Assembly: GCA_945859605.1 (NCBI GenBank)
Contig: OX243812.1
Coordinates: forward strand, 46,141,657-46,205,656
Reading direction: 5' to 3'
DNA length: 64,000 bases
From: Lumbricus rubellus
Taxonomy: Eukaryota; Annelida; Clitellata; Crassiclitellata; Lumbricidae
A model generated the notes under the pieces. The model worked only from the letters and a program-made list of their open reading frames with translations, was not told the origin of the DNA and did no database searches. Shown here piece by piece: positions 34,838 to 48,090 of this stretch; the first letter of the stretch is position 1, and each line of letters opens with the position of its first letter. The position numbers were made by a program, and so were the translations under genes.

Positions 34838-35084
34838 CAAGCGAATCATGCAAGCTTGGAACGATTTTGACCAGCGAATTATTGACTCGGCGGTGCGTGA
34901 ATGGCGCAAGCGACTTCGCGCATGCGTAGAAGCTAAAGGCGGACAGTTAGAGTAAAAACTGTAAATGTATTTACATGGCTTGCTACTTAGCTATAATTTT
35001 CCTGAATTTCATTGACATTGGTTGAAAATTGTTAAAATAATAACGATTTTGTTAGGGGTTTCCTTTTTTATGCCTCACGGTGTA
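34838..35084 (+). mobile_element. Mariner transposase 3' end
   Basis: The plus strand encodes AWNDFDQRIIDSAVREWRKR and RACVEAKGGQLE then a stop, the C-terminus of a mariner-type transposase. After 130 bp of non-coding sequence the element ends in CTCACGGTGTA beside TA. The left part is missing. Its end resembles the CACCGTGAGTC ends at 54161-55182. Confidence 0.78.
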
Positions 35085-36860
35085 TATAGGCACTTGAAAA
35101 CTACACATTTTGATTGCGCATGAGTCGGGAGCACCCTCGAGTAGTTTCCTTGAATAGGTGCCATGAATGTACTTTAATGAACTTGAACGAATAAGTGAGA
35201 ATTACTGTTCGACGTTTCTTGCAGCTGCTTCGACTCGCTAATGGCTAAGGTAGTAAGGTATATATACGGTCTGATTTGGTTGAACACTGAATCCAGTCAG
35301 ATGCTTTGGCAGCCGATTGCTTATTCGACGTTTCATTTTGCAACATTCATCGGAAAATAAGTACAAAGATGGTCATTCACGTACGCACACTAACTGCCAA
35401 AGCGACAAGATGGTGGATATCAGACTCCCTGTCGTCGAACTCCATTTTCAAATACAGTCAGAAGTTAAGAACATTGAAGACACGCCACACTTCCGTGTTT
35501 TCACAACAAGTTGTCTGACCTCAGCTGACGCGACAAATGATTCAAAATAGCAAAGTAAGCACATAATTATGATTTCACTGAAGCTGCAAACCATAAGAAA
35601 CGACCACATACATAGATCTACATAATAATTTATATGCAAAAATTCGTCATTTGCTCTTTACACGTATACGCAATAATTATTTGTGTAGTACACCCCTGTG
35701 TACGATCCTTATTCGGATGTGGGCGACTAGTAGTGCTCCAGAGTAGAACTAACGATGATGGCTGGAAATCTCCTCGTCAAATAGATGTCTACAGACGGAC
35801 AACGTACGTCAGGTAGTTAATAGTTATGTCTCCAGTAAATGTCTAGTGGACGGGGTAATATGGCTCCCTAGGGGCTGTAAGTCGTCTGTATGCATTAACC
35901 TGTCCCCCATTATGTTGTTCGTATAACATTATGGTCTCTTCTTTGTCTGCATAGGCTAAAACAGGTCGGGATCACCTTCTGCAAGAGCATACTCGAAGAA
36001 AGTTTTGTATTATAGAGAAACTACCAACCAGTTTTCTTCATTTAATTGCTACCTTAATTTTTTAAAATTAAGAATTCCATTTATGCATTAAATTTTTAAA
36101 CTACTATTTTACAAAATGCAATAACATAATTTATGGAGGGATACTTGCATATCGGCAGAGACAAAGACAAATAAACAGACAGCGGGAGATACTCAAATGC
36201 GATTTGATTAAACTGTCTGAGTGCAGGCATAGGAATACGCCAAAAACGGAATTTCCTAGAATAGACCTATTGCTGCGTAAAGAAGACAATCTTTCAAATT
36301 AAATGATCCATAAAACGAGTGCGCAAGCATAGATAAGACATTTGGTTCAACTGTGTCGTAGAATCAATGTTAAACGCAAAGATATAAATTAGAAATGATT
36401 GAACAATCAAGAATTTATGATGACTTCCCTATAGTCGTGACGACCATTTTAGGGTATAGCCTAATACACAACCGTTGGAAGGCTGCACAGGATTATTGGC
36501 AGTGTTTGTTGAACGGCTGCGGCCATAAAATTATTGATTGTGCGCTCCAAACGATAAACCACGTTTGCGATACCGTTGGCAGCAGTCCGGATAATAACTG
36601 CACCACGACTTCATCTGTTCAAAACTGATCGTATAATATATATTGTGGCTAGTTGGTATAGGGAGAAATAAGAAAAAGGCCCCAAATTGAATTTCTGTTT
36701 CAATAGCGATAGCTTATTTACAGCAGCGAGCTATTTACACTAGGTTTAGGCCTATACAGCAAATTCTCAGATACCTTCAATTCGACAAACAGCACACAGT
36801 AGAACAGTCCCACGGTGAAGAAACCCGTACAACAGAGACGAGCCTAACGAAGGCTATGTA
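35085..36860. other. Non-coding, nothing recognised
   Basis: Open frames of 60-77 codons occur at 35306-35550 and 36395-36628 without motifs. No element ends are seen. Confidence 0.4.
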
Positions 36861-37568
36861 CAGGGTGCGCCAAAAAAAACCTAGGTTTTTTGCCAGTATC
36901 TTGGCCAAAAGTAAAAATTTTGCAATGAAATTTTGCAGTCTTATAGACAATTCATATTTACGCATGATGGCCAGATTTCATCAAAATATTTCAAACAGAA
37001 CAAAAGTTATGCCACTTTTAGTGAGGCCACCCACGGTTTTTTGACGATTCAGAAACGAAATGCAACAAAAATCACAAAAACCTGATTTTATTAAGTCAAA
37101 TCTCTAATAACTGTTGTCAAATGAACTTGGTAGTGCTTCACAACTTGTGTTCGATGTGCCCACCACCAGTGCCAACACATCTTTTGAGTCTCTTGGCAAA
37201 GTTCTTGATGGACCTGTTCTTTATTATTCCTTATTTGCCAATTTGACCATCATATGCAGATATGAATTGTCTTTAAGCCTGTAAAATTTCATTTCGATAT
37301 TCTTACTTTTGGCCAAGATATTGGCCAGAATAATTAGATTGGATTTTATTCCTTTTTGTTGCGTCGCGTTTTTGAATCGTCAAAAAACGGTGGGTGGCCT
37401 CACTAAAAGTGGCATAACTTTTGTTCTGTTTAAAATATTTTTATGAAATCTGGCCATCATGTGTAAATATGAATTGTCTTTAAGACTGTAAAATTTCATT
37501 TCAAAATTATCACTTTTGGTCAAGATATTGGCAAAATTCTTAGGGGGGTATTTTTTTGGCGCACCCTG
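36861..37568 (-). mobile_element. Palindromic mariner MITE with transposase C-terminus
   Basis: Bounded by TA on both sides, with CAGGGTGCGCCAAAAAAA ends. Roughly 180 bp at each end are diverged inverted copies (for example AAAAGTTATGCCACTTTTAG facing its complement). In the centre, the complement of about 37210-37120 encodes RLKRCVGTGGGHIEHKL and a stop, the C-terminus of a mariner transposase. It is a deletion derivative with greatly enlarged inverted ends. Confidence 0.88.
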
Positions 37569-37916
37569 TACATCAAGCAAGACCGATACAGGACTCGCCA
37601 ACAGGGCATCCGTCCGAAGAAACCAAAACCAAGAGGGTCAGAACCGACCACACCAACGAGGTGAACACTGACTGCCCTCCCGGCCCTCGTCACTCCCCTC
37701 GTAGCTTCACGTCTATCACGTGTCCACCTGCACAAGTCCAGGTCAACACCTGATAGCCGCCATGTAGACCCTCGTACAGGTTGGACTGTCAGTGCATGCC
37801 CGTACATACGAGCGTGCACGCAACAACATATATATTTATATATATATACACCAACAACTGGCAACAAGAGCATGTTGTATAACCAAAGAAATACTCATGC
37901 GTGCTGTATACTTAAA

Positions 37917-38730
37917 ACTATGATTTTGTCAAATGGGTTAACATTGGTACTGCGGGGTAACTTTGGCACAGGGTACTAGACTACGTATTATACATAGAGA
38001 AACATGTTAATACCCGTATCTGACCAAAATCTTGGAGTCATCGCTTCGTACCACCCGTGCAGCCCAGAATTTGTCCTTAAGTTAAGGGGCCGTCCATAAA
38101 TGACGTCGGGCAAATTTGGACGATTTTTGACCCCTCGTCACGCGCCAACACAAAATTCATAATTATGATATTTGGTATGGGACCGGCACATCGTCATAAA
38201 TGTCTGACTACCCCTAAGTGAGTGAGGATGGTCCCTTGAACGTGTACCGGATGATGCAGAATCAGTATCAGTCGCAATAACCTTGGATGCCAGCTTGATT
38301 GAGATGCTCCGAGAAAATCGCGGTAAAGGTGATTTCAGACACTTATAAAGTGCCTCTTCAAGAGTATTTACTCAAAAAGTGAAGAGAAGAAGAAATTTGA
38401 TATTGCAGGAAAGCAATGCAGATTAATGTAGTATATAAAATTGACGAGAGCAGACCCATGTTGAAAGCGAACGATAACGATGCAGTTTTGGTTACCAAGG
38501 TGACAAATTTTGTGGTTTCGGACGATACAAGCTCAAAACTGTTATAAAATCGGTCTCCTTGGAAGTATTTCTGATTTGTAAAAAGATTTGGGATTGGCAC
38601 TCATGCGCAATACGTTTACATTTTAGGATGCCAAAGTTACCCCGGATGGGTCTAAAATTGGTCTCAAATTGAAACAATGCATGGTGCCAAAGTTACACCA
38701 AACCCCGGGGTAACTTGGGATTTTTTCAAA
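37917..38730. repeat. Region with inverted GTAACTTTGGCAC words, MITE-like
   Basis: GGGGTAACTTTGGCAC near 37956 has inverted partners near 38628 and 38690 (GGTGCCAAAGTTAC). Inside, a GGGGCCGTCCATAAATGACG word begins at about 38089, which looks like the end of a separate MITE. I could not pair its ends or find a duplication. Confidence 0.35.
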
Positions 38731-40144
38731 GATTTTTAAAGTATAGAAATATTTTTTCTAAATTTTAAAATTCTACAGGGTCGTAGGTAGGCCTACCATT
38801 CATAATGCTCATAGTTTAAAAATCAAGTCTTTTGCTCAACTCGTTTAGGTGTTATCGAACAAAAATCCTCCATTGCCAATGTCACCTCATTTTACGGTAC
38901 GCTGAGACATTAATTTTATGCTCTCAAGTCATGCATGATGTCTTTCCGAAGTCAGACAACATCGCACAAAAATGGCGACGCTATCACGTGTCAAGACTTG
39001 TATGCATGGTTAGAAACCTTTGCAATGGTCGTTGCATTGCCACAGGTCTGTCAGAAAACTTGCCTTGTCGAGAATTTGATTGAGACACAAATCACCTATA
39101 TATATGCACTATAGATACTTGTATGAATGTTCGTTCTGATTAAAAAATGTCGGGCGAACTACAACTATATGCCTGTAATTAATAATAGCTCATACTGTCA
39201 TACAACGTATACCAGTATATCCTACTGGTCGCGTAACATTGAAGCACATTCATTGCGTGTTTCAATAAGTTATGCGTATGATGCGCTATGACGTGAGACG
39301 GTGAGATTCGCTTCACCTCCTCTGTAGACTCTCTCCCAATGATCTATAGCCTGGCTACATGTTAGTAACAAATTAGCTTCTATCCGTTGTTGACGTCTAT
39401 TAACGCATCGTAAACTCACCTTCTTCAATTAGAATCAATTAGATAAACGGAAACAGAACATATAATAATATTTTATATAACCAGCTGTGACAATAATATT
39501 TTCTTTCTCGGTTGTCTTCTTCTTCGGCGTTCTTCGTCGCAACGGAAACGGACTTCCTGAGCTGAATTAAGTCTCCTATGGAGAGATAAGGGCTTCCTGT
39601 CTATAGCTCTTCACTTCCAGGCAGTTCCGAGGTCCGGCTTTATGCGTTCTGCTCTTACCAGTGTATAATACTCTAGATTTTAGCTCGCGCGATCTATGTA
39701 TATCCAAAACAGTAATTGCCTGCACCTGTAGCCTATCGCGCCGAATTTAGAACTGGCGAAAGGTTATAAGCTATTTAAAATGTGGAAAGCACGTGATTAG
39801 AAAAAATTACACCAGAAAGTCTCACAAATTTGAAAACATGTAGGCCTAATCCTTTAATTATTTTCAAATGAATGTATTAACTTATTATTATACATAATAT
39901 TATAGGCCTTGTATTTGCTTGATTTGAGCGCTATCGTATACTATATGTTAATGTATACCATCCCTTGAGACAATGCATAGGCCTACCTAAAAGTAATTTT
40001 AAAACGACTATGATCTTCATTAATATATTTTAAATTTTGAAGATGCTGCAGTTTGTTCTAGCTTAGGATATCTGGGTATGCATGTGGTAAATGAACCTAC
40101 ACGAGTCCATAGCCTTCTCAGTGGAGTGTCTGATATACATGTAA
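38731..40144. other. Non-coding, nothing recognised
   Basis: AT-rich, several TAGGCCTA words between 38789 and 39985. No gene is supported. Confidence 0.45.
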
Positions 40145-40944
40145 GTGCGGAATTTGTTCATTTGCCAGAACATAGTTACGGAACTGAAATACTCGCTAGA
40201 ACTACTAAACGAAGAAGCAAAAAAATTTGGACTTTCCATCAATATTAAGAAAACGAAAACCATGATATTCGGACTAAAGACCAGCGAACCTATTGTAAAA
40301 GTAGAAGACGTCGAAATAGAAAACGTGGGAAGCTTCACCTACCTAGGCAGCAACTTCACATTCGATTTGGATGGCGAAACAGAAGTCAGGACCCGCCTAG
40401 CAAGAGCATACACAGCCCTCAAATCGTTGGACAAAATATGGAGGAGCAGTACCATCAAGATGACGACAAAAATGAAGGTCCTCAATACCACAATCTTCAG
40501 CACAGCGCTTTATGGCTGCGAGACATGGGTATACACCGCCTCGATAAAAAGAAGGATCCTGGCATTTGAGAACAAATGCTACAGAAAGATCCTAAGAATA
40601 AAATGGACGCAGAAAATAACCAACGAAGAGATATTTCAGCGAGTGGACAGAGCAGAAACAATCTTACAAAAAGCCATGAGGCGCAAACTGGGGCTTTTCG
40701 GCCATATCGCCAGAATGACGGACGACAGAAAACTTAAGACTCTTGTTTTCGGAATAATGGACGGAACTAATAAGAGAGGCAGACCGCATCGGGAATGGAA
40801 GGAGGACATAGAGGACTGGTGCGATGACTCACTACAAAAGCTGTTCCACCTGGCGCAGGACAGAGATTATTGGAAGAAGAAGACGAAGTTGACATTGGAC
40901 ACCTACGAGCATACGGCTCATGGCGAATGATGATGATGATGAGT
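40145..40944 (+). mobile_element. RTE-clade LINE, 5'-truncated, ORF fragment intact
   Basis: An uninterrupted 261-codon frame encodes the end of an RTE-type endonuclease/reverse transcriptase. Visible are GLSINIKKTKTM (the palm segment following the catalytic YADD, which is itself missing), FTYLGSNFTFD, the thumb region ALYGCETWVY, FGHIARM, and the C-terminal RGRPHREWKEDIEDWCDDSL. The stop at 40928 is followed at once by a short (ATG)n tail, as is usual for RTE. No stops or shifts have accumulated, so the insertion is fairly young. It cannot move by itself because the endonuclease and catalytic palm are absent. Confidence 0.9.
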
Positions 40945-41299
40945 TACATAAACTTTCTGGTGATGAAGAACTTTCTGCTCGGCTTTGTATGATATTAATT
41001 CAGCAGTGTCTGACTGTAGGCTACCTCATGAATGCGTTTCACACGCACAGCATCGTTGTAATTTCAAACCCGAGTTATCGAAGACATTATTAAGAACTGA
41101 TCGTATTCTGTTACTGTCAATATTATGTTTAGTTGGCTAATCATCCTAATACATCGTACAATCATTATGCTACGGCTAATTAATCTCCTTGTTTCCACCT
41201 ATTTATAGCTCACGGTCAATTTAGAGAGTCAACAACCCAAAGATAAAAATAACATCCAGATTGCTTATCATGTTTATTTATCTACCAATATTTTGCGAC

Positions 41300-41525
41300 C
41301 TTGTTCAGTGGAAATCTGTATGTGTGTATGTATTATGTATACATACATATGTACATGTATGCATGCATATATGCATTTATGCATGCATGTATGTATGCAT
41401 GCGTGCATTTATATGTATGTATGTGTGCATGTGGGTCTGTGCATGTTCGTATGTATGCATATGTGTGCCTATGTGTGTATTATGTGTTTGCATGTGTGTT
41501 TGTGTGTGTACATGCGTGTGTGCAG
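41300..41525. repeat. Impure TATG/TG-rich microsatellite
   Basis: ATGTATGCATGC and TGTGTGTAT words dominate. Overlapping Cys/Met/Tyr-rich open frames in all plus frames are by-products. Confidence 0.85.
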
Positions 41526-41849
41526 ACAACATTGGACTAGCCTACATGCAATGTTTTCGACTTGGCAACAAAACACTGGCATAAAGAACTTCCGTGTTTT
41601 ATCTACAAGATATATTGCCAAACAAATGCTACTTTGCTCTGGATTTATAGGGTTTTTCGGTAGCGGCATCTGCTTCTTCCTCCCACCCCTCCCACCCCTT
41701 CAACCCCCTTCCACCCAACACTCCTCTTACCCCTCTCACCCCTCCCACCCATTCCACCCAACGCTTTATCTCCTCCAATCAATCTCCATAATTTCTTGTG
41801 CGCCATTGCGTAACAGCCCCCGCGATGCATTTCTTCCACGCACTGTTCG

Positions 41850-41882
41850 AACCCATATAATATATATATATATATATATAAT
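41850..41882. repeat. (TA)n microsatellite
   Basis: A pure TA run of about 24 bp within AT-rich sequence. Confidence 0.85.
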
Positions 41883-41978
41883 TATAAGTCTTATGTATAT
41901 ATATAATATGCATACGTTAGTTGAGTTCAAAACATGTTCTGGTTTTAAGACTCCCTACAGAGCGGCACAATCAGACGG

Positions 41979-42221
41979 CCCATTCCGACCCATTCCGACC
42001 CATTCTGACCCATTCCGACCCATTCTGATCCATTCTGACCCATTCTGACCCATTCCGACGCATTCCGATTCATTCCGACCCATTCCAACCCATTCCAACC
42101 CATTCTGACCCATTCCGACCCATTCCGACCCATTCTGACCCATTCCGACCCATTCCGATTCATTCCGACCCATTCTGACCCATTCCGACCCATTCCAACC
42201 CATTCCGACCCATTCTGACCC
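41979..42221. repeat. 10-bp CCCATTCCGA array
   Basis: About 24 units of CCCATTCCGA/CCCATTCTGA, with occasional CATTCCGATT. It starts and ends abruptly. Three units make 30 bp, giving a 10-residue peptide repeat in each frame (GMGRNGSEWV on the minus strand). Confidence 0.95.
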
Positions 42222-42819
42222 CTGATCATTGCTGCTCTGATCTCTGTAGCCACCGGATTTTCGTCGTCGTCGTTCCTTCATAAAACGCTTTCTCTAAGGC
42301 TTGCATTTTGCATTAACGACCACCAAGGGCATTGCGTGATTGCTTCCTCAAAGCAAGGCTTCAGTAGAGACGCCCCGTCGCCGCTAAGGAGACCTAGGGT
42401 CAAGTAGTCAAGGAAGACGGACACAGGTCAACGTTTATGACTATTGTGAACTGTGAAGTCACTAACAGCAGTGCTCTATGCGTATACACATGATGCAGTT
42501 CCTCGTATACGGTGCTTGCCAAAAGTTTATTGCGTCAAGCTTTGGCAATCGTCTTTCAGTCGCAATTTGTTCTAATTGTCGTCAATCTTCCTCAGATTAT
42601 TATTATTATTATATCGGCTTCACATTTTATTATTGACGTCACTCGTCAGCGACTAGTGAAAATAGATTTATCGTAGCCTATACGGTAACTGTCGACAAGG
42701 ATTAAGGCAATGAGTCAACGCCTCTTCAAAGTAAACCATATTCTGTGACCTTGCAGTTCAAGATATTATCTGTCGCTATAATACATCTACTCGACTTGAC
42801 ATCTGTATTGCTGAGTGTA
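42222..42819. other. Non-coding, nothing recognised
   Basis: No feature seen. Confidence 0.45.
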
Positions 42820-42839
42820 CGGGGTCCAATATATTAACT

Positions 42840-43190
42840 CTGTCTCTCTGTCTATGTCTCTATCTTTCTTTCTCTTTTTCTCTTTCTCTGTCTCTGTGTA
42901 TATCCCTCTCCCTGTCTGTCTCTCTCTGCCTCTCTCTCTGTCTGTCTCTCTTTGCCTCTCTCTCTCTGTCTCTCTCTGTCTCTTTCAGTGTCTCTGTCTG
43001 TCTCTCTGTCTCTGTCTGCCGGTCTCTCTATCTGTCTGTCTGTCTCTCTGTACCTATTTCTCTCTGTCTCTCTCTGTATCTGTGTCTCTCTCTGTCTCTC
43101 TCTGTCTCTCTCAGTCTTTCTTTCTCTTTGTCTGGCTGTCTCTCTATCTCTATCTCTCTATCTATCGAACAGTCTGTCTGTCTCTTTCAC
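42840..43190. repeat. CT-rich TCTCTGTC repeat
   Basis: Irregular TCTG/TCTC microsatellite of about 350 bp. Leu/Ser-rich open frames are artefacts. Confidence 0.93.
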
Positions 43191-43871
43191 CCTAATACAC
43201 TATATTGCAGTAGCGCCTCCCTGATCATATTATTTTCCAGAAGCTATATAAATTTCCAATTAAAATTACAAACTCACATGTAAAATTACGCACGCACACA
43301 TCATGTAGGTCTCACACACATATAATTTGCTAAAAGCCGAGACACTGTTGTATTACATTGTGGATGAAACGCAGCAATTATATTAGCGGCACATGTACGG
43401 AATCTGCGCCCAATTGCTGCGTGCCACCCACAGCGTATACCACAAGTTGCACAACGTAATATCTCATCGGACAGATAAAGCATTTTAACTGTAAGCCTAC
43501 AGTATCAAAATTCCACAGTTATCATCAACAATGAGAGGTTTAGAAATTATTTATACATGTCGCATGGAGAAGTCGATACACTGGTGAGCGATGATGATTT
43601 GAGTAAAAAAATTTGTTTTCACAATAACACAGGATGGATGATCACAGCAGACTGTAAAAGCTTTTAAATCATGAATTGTAACTCAGTAATTCTCTGTTGT
43701 AGGTCTCACACGTATAATATTATTTGCAGAACAATCCAGACAGACGATCATCACGAGACTGGAGAAGTAAGTGTTTCAATCTTCGTGTGACGATCACACG
43801 GGGAGTGAGATGGCTAGCTAACATTGACCACCATCAGTATAAGCCTACGTATTTCGTAGATGATTTTGCTA
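43191..43871. other. Non-coding, nothing recognised
   Basis: Unassigned; a 60-codon Cys-rich minus-strand frame at 43301-43483 has no recognisable pattern. Confidence 0.4.
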
Positions 43872-44005
43872 GAGCAAGCCCTACTTACTAAATGGATAAA
43901 AAAAACTATAAACGTGTTTGTGAGATGGTGGCGATCGAATCACATAATTATTAGGGATGATTGGCAGGCTATAGCACGTTAACCAATGCGTCCTCTTGTA
44001 TAAAT
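43872..44005 (-). mobile_element. Possible tRNA-derived SINE relic
   Basis: The complement reads GCATTGGTTAACGTGCTATAG (A-box side) and GTGATTCGATCGCCA (B-box side), in the order and rough spacing of a tRNA head. The body is short and no second copy was found. Confidence 0.4.
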
Positions 44006-44978
44006 AAAGAATTCATTTAGACTTCGAATTATAGTCAGCGAAAAACCTGATGATTGTTCCTTTGTTTGAGAGGCTTGGAGCTGTGTATGCAAGACCTTGG
44101 AATCTTCTCCATTGCTTGTATAATTAGTCGCTCGCTATCACGACTTCCATGCAAAAGAAAACCTTAGATTTTTTTAGTCAGCCCCGAATTGATGCTTTTA
44201 AACTGTCGCTGTGAGGCGCGTGAATAAAGGTCAGAAACTAGGTTGCAATGTCAGCAGAGAATTACTGAGAAACAGAATAATAGTATTGAAGAATATCTGT
44301 CGGTCCATATAAACGCTTGACAGAAAAATTGTGTCAAGGCTAAGGCTAGACGCATGCGCCGTGCAGCACAGTCACCGACTCACATGTACGTTATAGGAAG
44401 TGGCTCAACGTCGTCGCTGCCGCTACTGAAAAAGTCTCAGCGTATCGTGCAACACAGTCGCCGATTGTTTTAGCACGGACGAGGATCATCATGTGGACGA
44501 TGTATTTATTAGATTGTGGTTGCTTCTGTAGATGTGATTATCGTATAGGAAAGGATAGAGCTACCATGCATTGTTATATTGTAAACACTCCCAACTTCAT
44601 ACAGCGGAAAGTATAGTAGTAGAAGCTGAAACGTTTCCAGTCTGACCTCTAGTGAGCAGTGCGGTTTATTCGACGAAAAATGGATTAGCCTACTCCGTTT
44701 ATTAATCTAGCGTTATCGAGTATGAACAGCGAGGTCAAATACGGAACCAATTTAATAGAGTCTACGAAAATGTGTAGATAAGCTGACAAATGATTATAAA
44801 TCATATGGTGCTTGATAGTTAGACGACACATTATCATTTAAGCTTACATTTCGAAGTTTGACCATTCTCCTGATTCTACTAATTGTCTCTTATTTCTGTC
44901 TTCGTCGTTTATCCTCTTTCATTGTATTTTTCTGATTCCCTGGTATGCCTACTAGTTATTATTTTTCATCGTTATCAG
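44006..44978. other. Non-coding, nothing recognised
   Basis: No feature seen. Confidence 0.45.
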
Positions 44979-45208
<230 letters not shown>

Positions 45209-45337
45209 AGTATTTATTGTGGTTTTCTTATTCTTTCCTTGTCATTTTCTGTATCCATTTTCTTTTTTTAAATTCTTTTTCTTCTTCCTTCTCCTCTTCC
45301 TCTTTTTTCTCCTTCATCCTCTTCTCCTTCTTCTTCG

Positions 45338-45353
45338 TCGTCATCATCATCAT

Positions 45354-45397
<44 letters not shown>

Positions 45398-45490
45398 ACA
45401 ACAACAACAACAACAACAACAGCAACAACAACATCATCATCAACATCATCATCATCATCAACATCATCATCATCATCATCATCATCATCT
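45338..45490. repeat. Compound ATC/AAC/ACC microsatellite
   Basis: CAT, CAC and CAA triplet runs follow one another, separated from the first array by a CT-rich stretch. Confidence 0.93.
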
Positions 45491-45922
45491 TTTTCTTCTT
45501 TTTCTTCTTCTTCAATGCATAAATTTTTTGTCAGTCCGAGCCGTAGCAGATTTATTTACCGCTAGTCCTGACCCCATAAGTGCCTTTCACAGTGCACACA
45601 CCACGTGCGTTGCTGAGATTCGGAGAAACAAAACTGTGCTCGAAAAATCGGAAACGGTCCAGCTGTGAAATATGCGCTTTCACTGCAATTGGCTTACGCA
45701 GTTGATGCATTCCATGGCACATGTTGAGCAACATTATATCGGCCCCGTCTATAAAGTGCATATCACGCGTAATTACATTCATCTTGATTTCTTTTTACGG
45801 CCTTTTTAGGATTTTCAGGTTCGATTAGTTTCAGATTGAAACGGCGCTGGATTCAAGGCTGCTTAGTTCTAGTGACCTAGCTCCGCCAATTGACAATAAT
45901 TACGGTATCTGCTTTACATAAT

Positions 45923-46455
45923 GGCTGTGACTAGCGGACCGCCAGGCGGCCCTCGAATTTCAAATACTAGCGGACCGCCAGACAATATGGCTGCCAACGA
46001 ATGCAATAAATTAGAGCGCGACGTATCAACGATTGTTCATCAGTTTCATCAATTTCAACAGAATGACTGGACTAACCCTAAAACTAACCCTAACCGACCC
46101 TCACGACGCCTAACCTGAGCCCTAACCGACCCTCACGCTTTGCATGTTGGGATGAGTGGTATAATTTCGGACCGCTGTTGACAGGATTATCAAATTCTAT
46201 TTACCAAAAAATTTATCTTCGTTAATCAAACTTCTATTTATACTATATAAGGCCTATCATCTAAATGGTTTCTCGTTTCCCTTCTCTTTGTTTCTAGAAT
46301 TTTTTGTCCGACATAAAACAAACTATCGGTAACTGCCGCAATTGTAACAATATTCAAGAATCAAGACTCGTTACTCATGTGACAGGTTACACGTGACTGG
46401 CGGTCCGCTAGTAATTGAAATTGGACGGCCGCCTGGCGGTCCGCTAGTCACTTCG
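45923..46455. mobile_element. Element with GTGACTAGCGGACCGCCAG ends
   Basis: The ends are inverted for about 55 bp, each containing the word CTAGCGGACCGCCAG twice. TTACATAAT flanks both sides (45914-45922 and 46456-46464), a 9-base match, of which 8 would be the expected duplication. The inner 45988-46150 matches the core of the element at 17515-17821 (ATGGCTGCCAACGAATGCA, GACCCTCACG, CTAACCCTAA words) in reverse. No protein is encoded. Confidence 0.8.
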
Positions 46456-47919
46456 TTACATAATATGTTGGGAAACAGCAGATGTTTCACTGCATTATTA
46501 TCTTACGTGTTAATTCACTTTTTCAACATGGCGCTGACCAGAAGAGCTAGTCAAACTAGTTTTCCAGGGTTGAGACTGTATCACTGGCACAGGCAGCAAT
46601 GCGAGTAGTAGTAGTAGTTATAGTCTAAGGTCATTGTGTGATAACAAAGACCATTAGCAACGCCCTCCTACTTTATCCAGGCTTGGGACTGGCACCGGCA
46701 GAGTGCAACCAGTGATGGAGTTAGCAATGCGGGTCGTCGTACTGATTCTTATTTTACTGCGCATATAAGCTTAGTGCATCGAACATAGAAATGTTTATTT
46801 ATTGTCTAATTAAGTTTGTTTTAGTTAGGTTGTTCTCATATCTTTTGTCTAACTAAAGTCAGTCAGAAGTTGGCAGGTGTTTTTTAAAATCTTCATTGTG
46901 GTTCTTAGCAATTCCTGCTATAACTTTTTTAAATTCAGCTTGATGCAGGCTTATCTAATCAATGACTGCAATTTGTTGCACATAAAAGCTGAATAAACAC
47001 GTGGCCTACATGCACTATCGCCTTTTACCAAGAGATCTAAAGGCCACTTAAGTCGGCTAAGTGTTCATAAATAGGACCTAAAGATAAAAATTATGACTCA
47101 CGAAGTTCAAACGTAGTCTGGATAAACTAATCTACCAAAGTGATCAAGCGAAAAGCATTTTGTTGATGCTTAGCTGAAAGAGAATTGTTTTATGGTTTTT
47201 TATTTCTGATGCAGCATGATAATAATGCAAGTAGGATAACTCAATTAAAATGTCAATGCATAATAAAAAATCTTTATGAGCTCAATAGTTTAAACCTATA
47301 CGTCTGGAGTTCGAAACCCGATGTAGGCTATCTAAAAGTGGCATGTGTGAAGAAATCCACAATTTGTTGCCAAACTGCAAAAACAGATTGTAAACTGTAA
47401 ACAACTTTATACGCTACACCAAAATGCGTTTCGCGATGAGTAGATTAAAGAATAATATTCCCATCTCGTCTTATAAATTGCTGTCCAATTGCTGGATGAC
47501 ACCAAGTGCAAATGTTTTTTCGTCCCACGGCAAATATTGGTTTGGAGAATATAGATGATACAAAGTCGGCGCAATATAAATGAGCAATTGTGCATATTCT
47601 AAATGATGAAATTGCCATTCTCTGCACAGTCAAGGCTGTATGAGTAATTTGTGTTTTTAAAATACATCCTTACAAAAGACCGAAGGCGTCTGCGTGCTGT
47701 CTTTGTAGGCGCTGTGCAGGTGCACTGCAACACTGAATGAGATCGTTAGTCAGAGAAGCAAATAACAGAATAATGTACGAATGTTGCATGCAATCAGATG
47801 TGTGATAACTATAAACACAATTTCGAGACTGCCGTGTCAGACCATCTTGAAAAAATTTCTGACGGAGTCGCGTTGGACTAAGAAATCAGAATCTATTATT
47901 TGATTTATAATATTATTAT
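46456..47919. other. Non-coding; an old direct repeat
   Basis: 46565-46615 and 46680-46740 share GGNTTGRGACTG, CACNGGCAG and AGCAATGCGRGT words, a diverged direct repeat. Nothing else is supported. Confidence 0.4.
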
Positions 47920-48058
47920 CAGGGGCGGATCCAGGATTTCTGGTTAGGGGGGCGTAAATACATACATACATACATACATACATACGTACGTACGTACGTA
48001 CGTACGTACATACATACATACATACATACATACATACATACATACATACATACATACA

Positions 48059-48090
<32 letters not shown>

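Noticed and set aside
41293..42281. Cys/Met-rich and NGSEWVGM-rich frames
   Set aside because: They follow from TATG microsatellite and the 10-bp CCCATTCCGA array.
42815..43224. Leu/Ser-rich frames resembling membrane proteins
   Set aside because: Low-complexity TCTCTG repeat.
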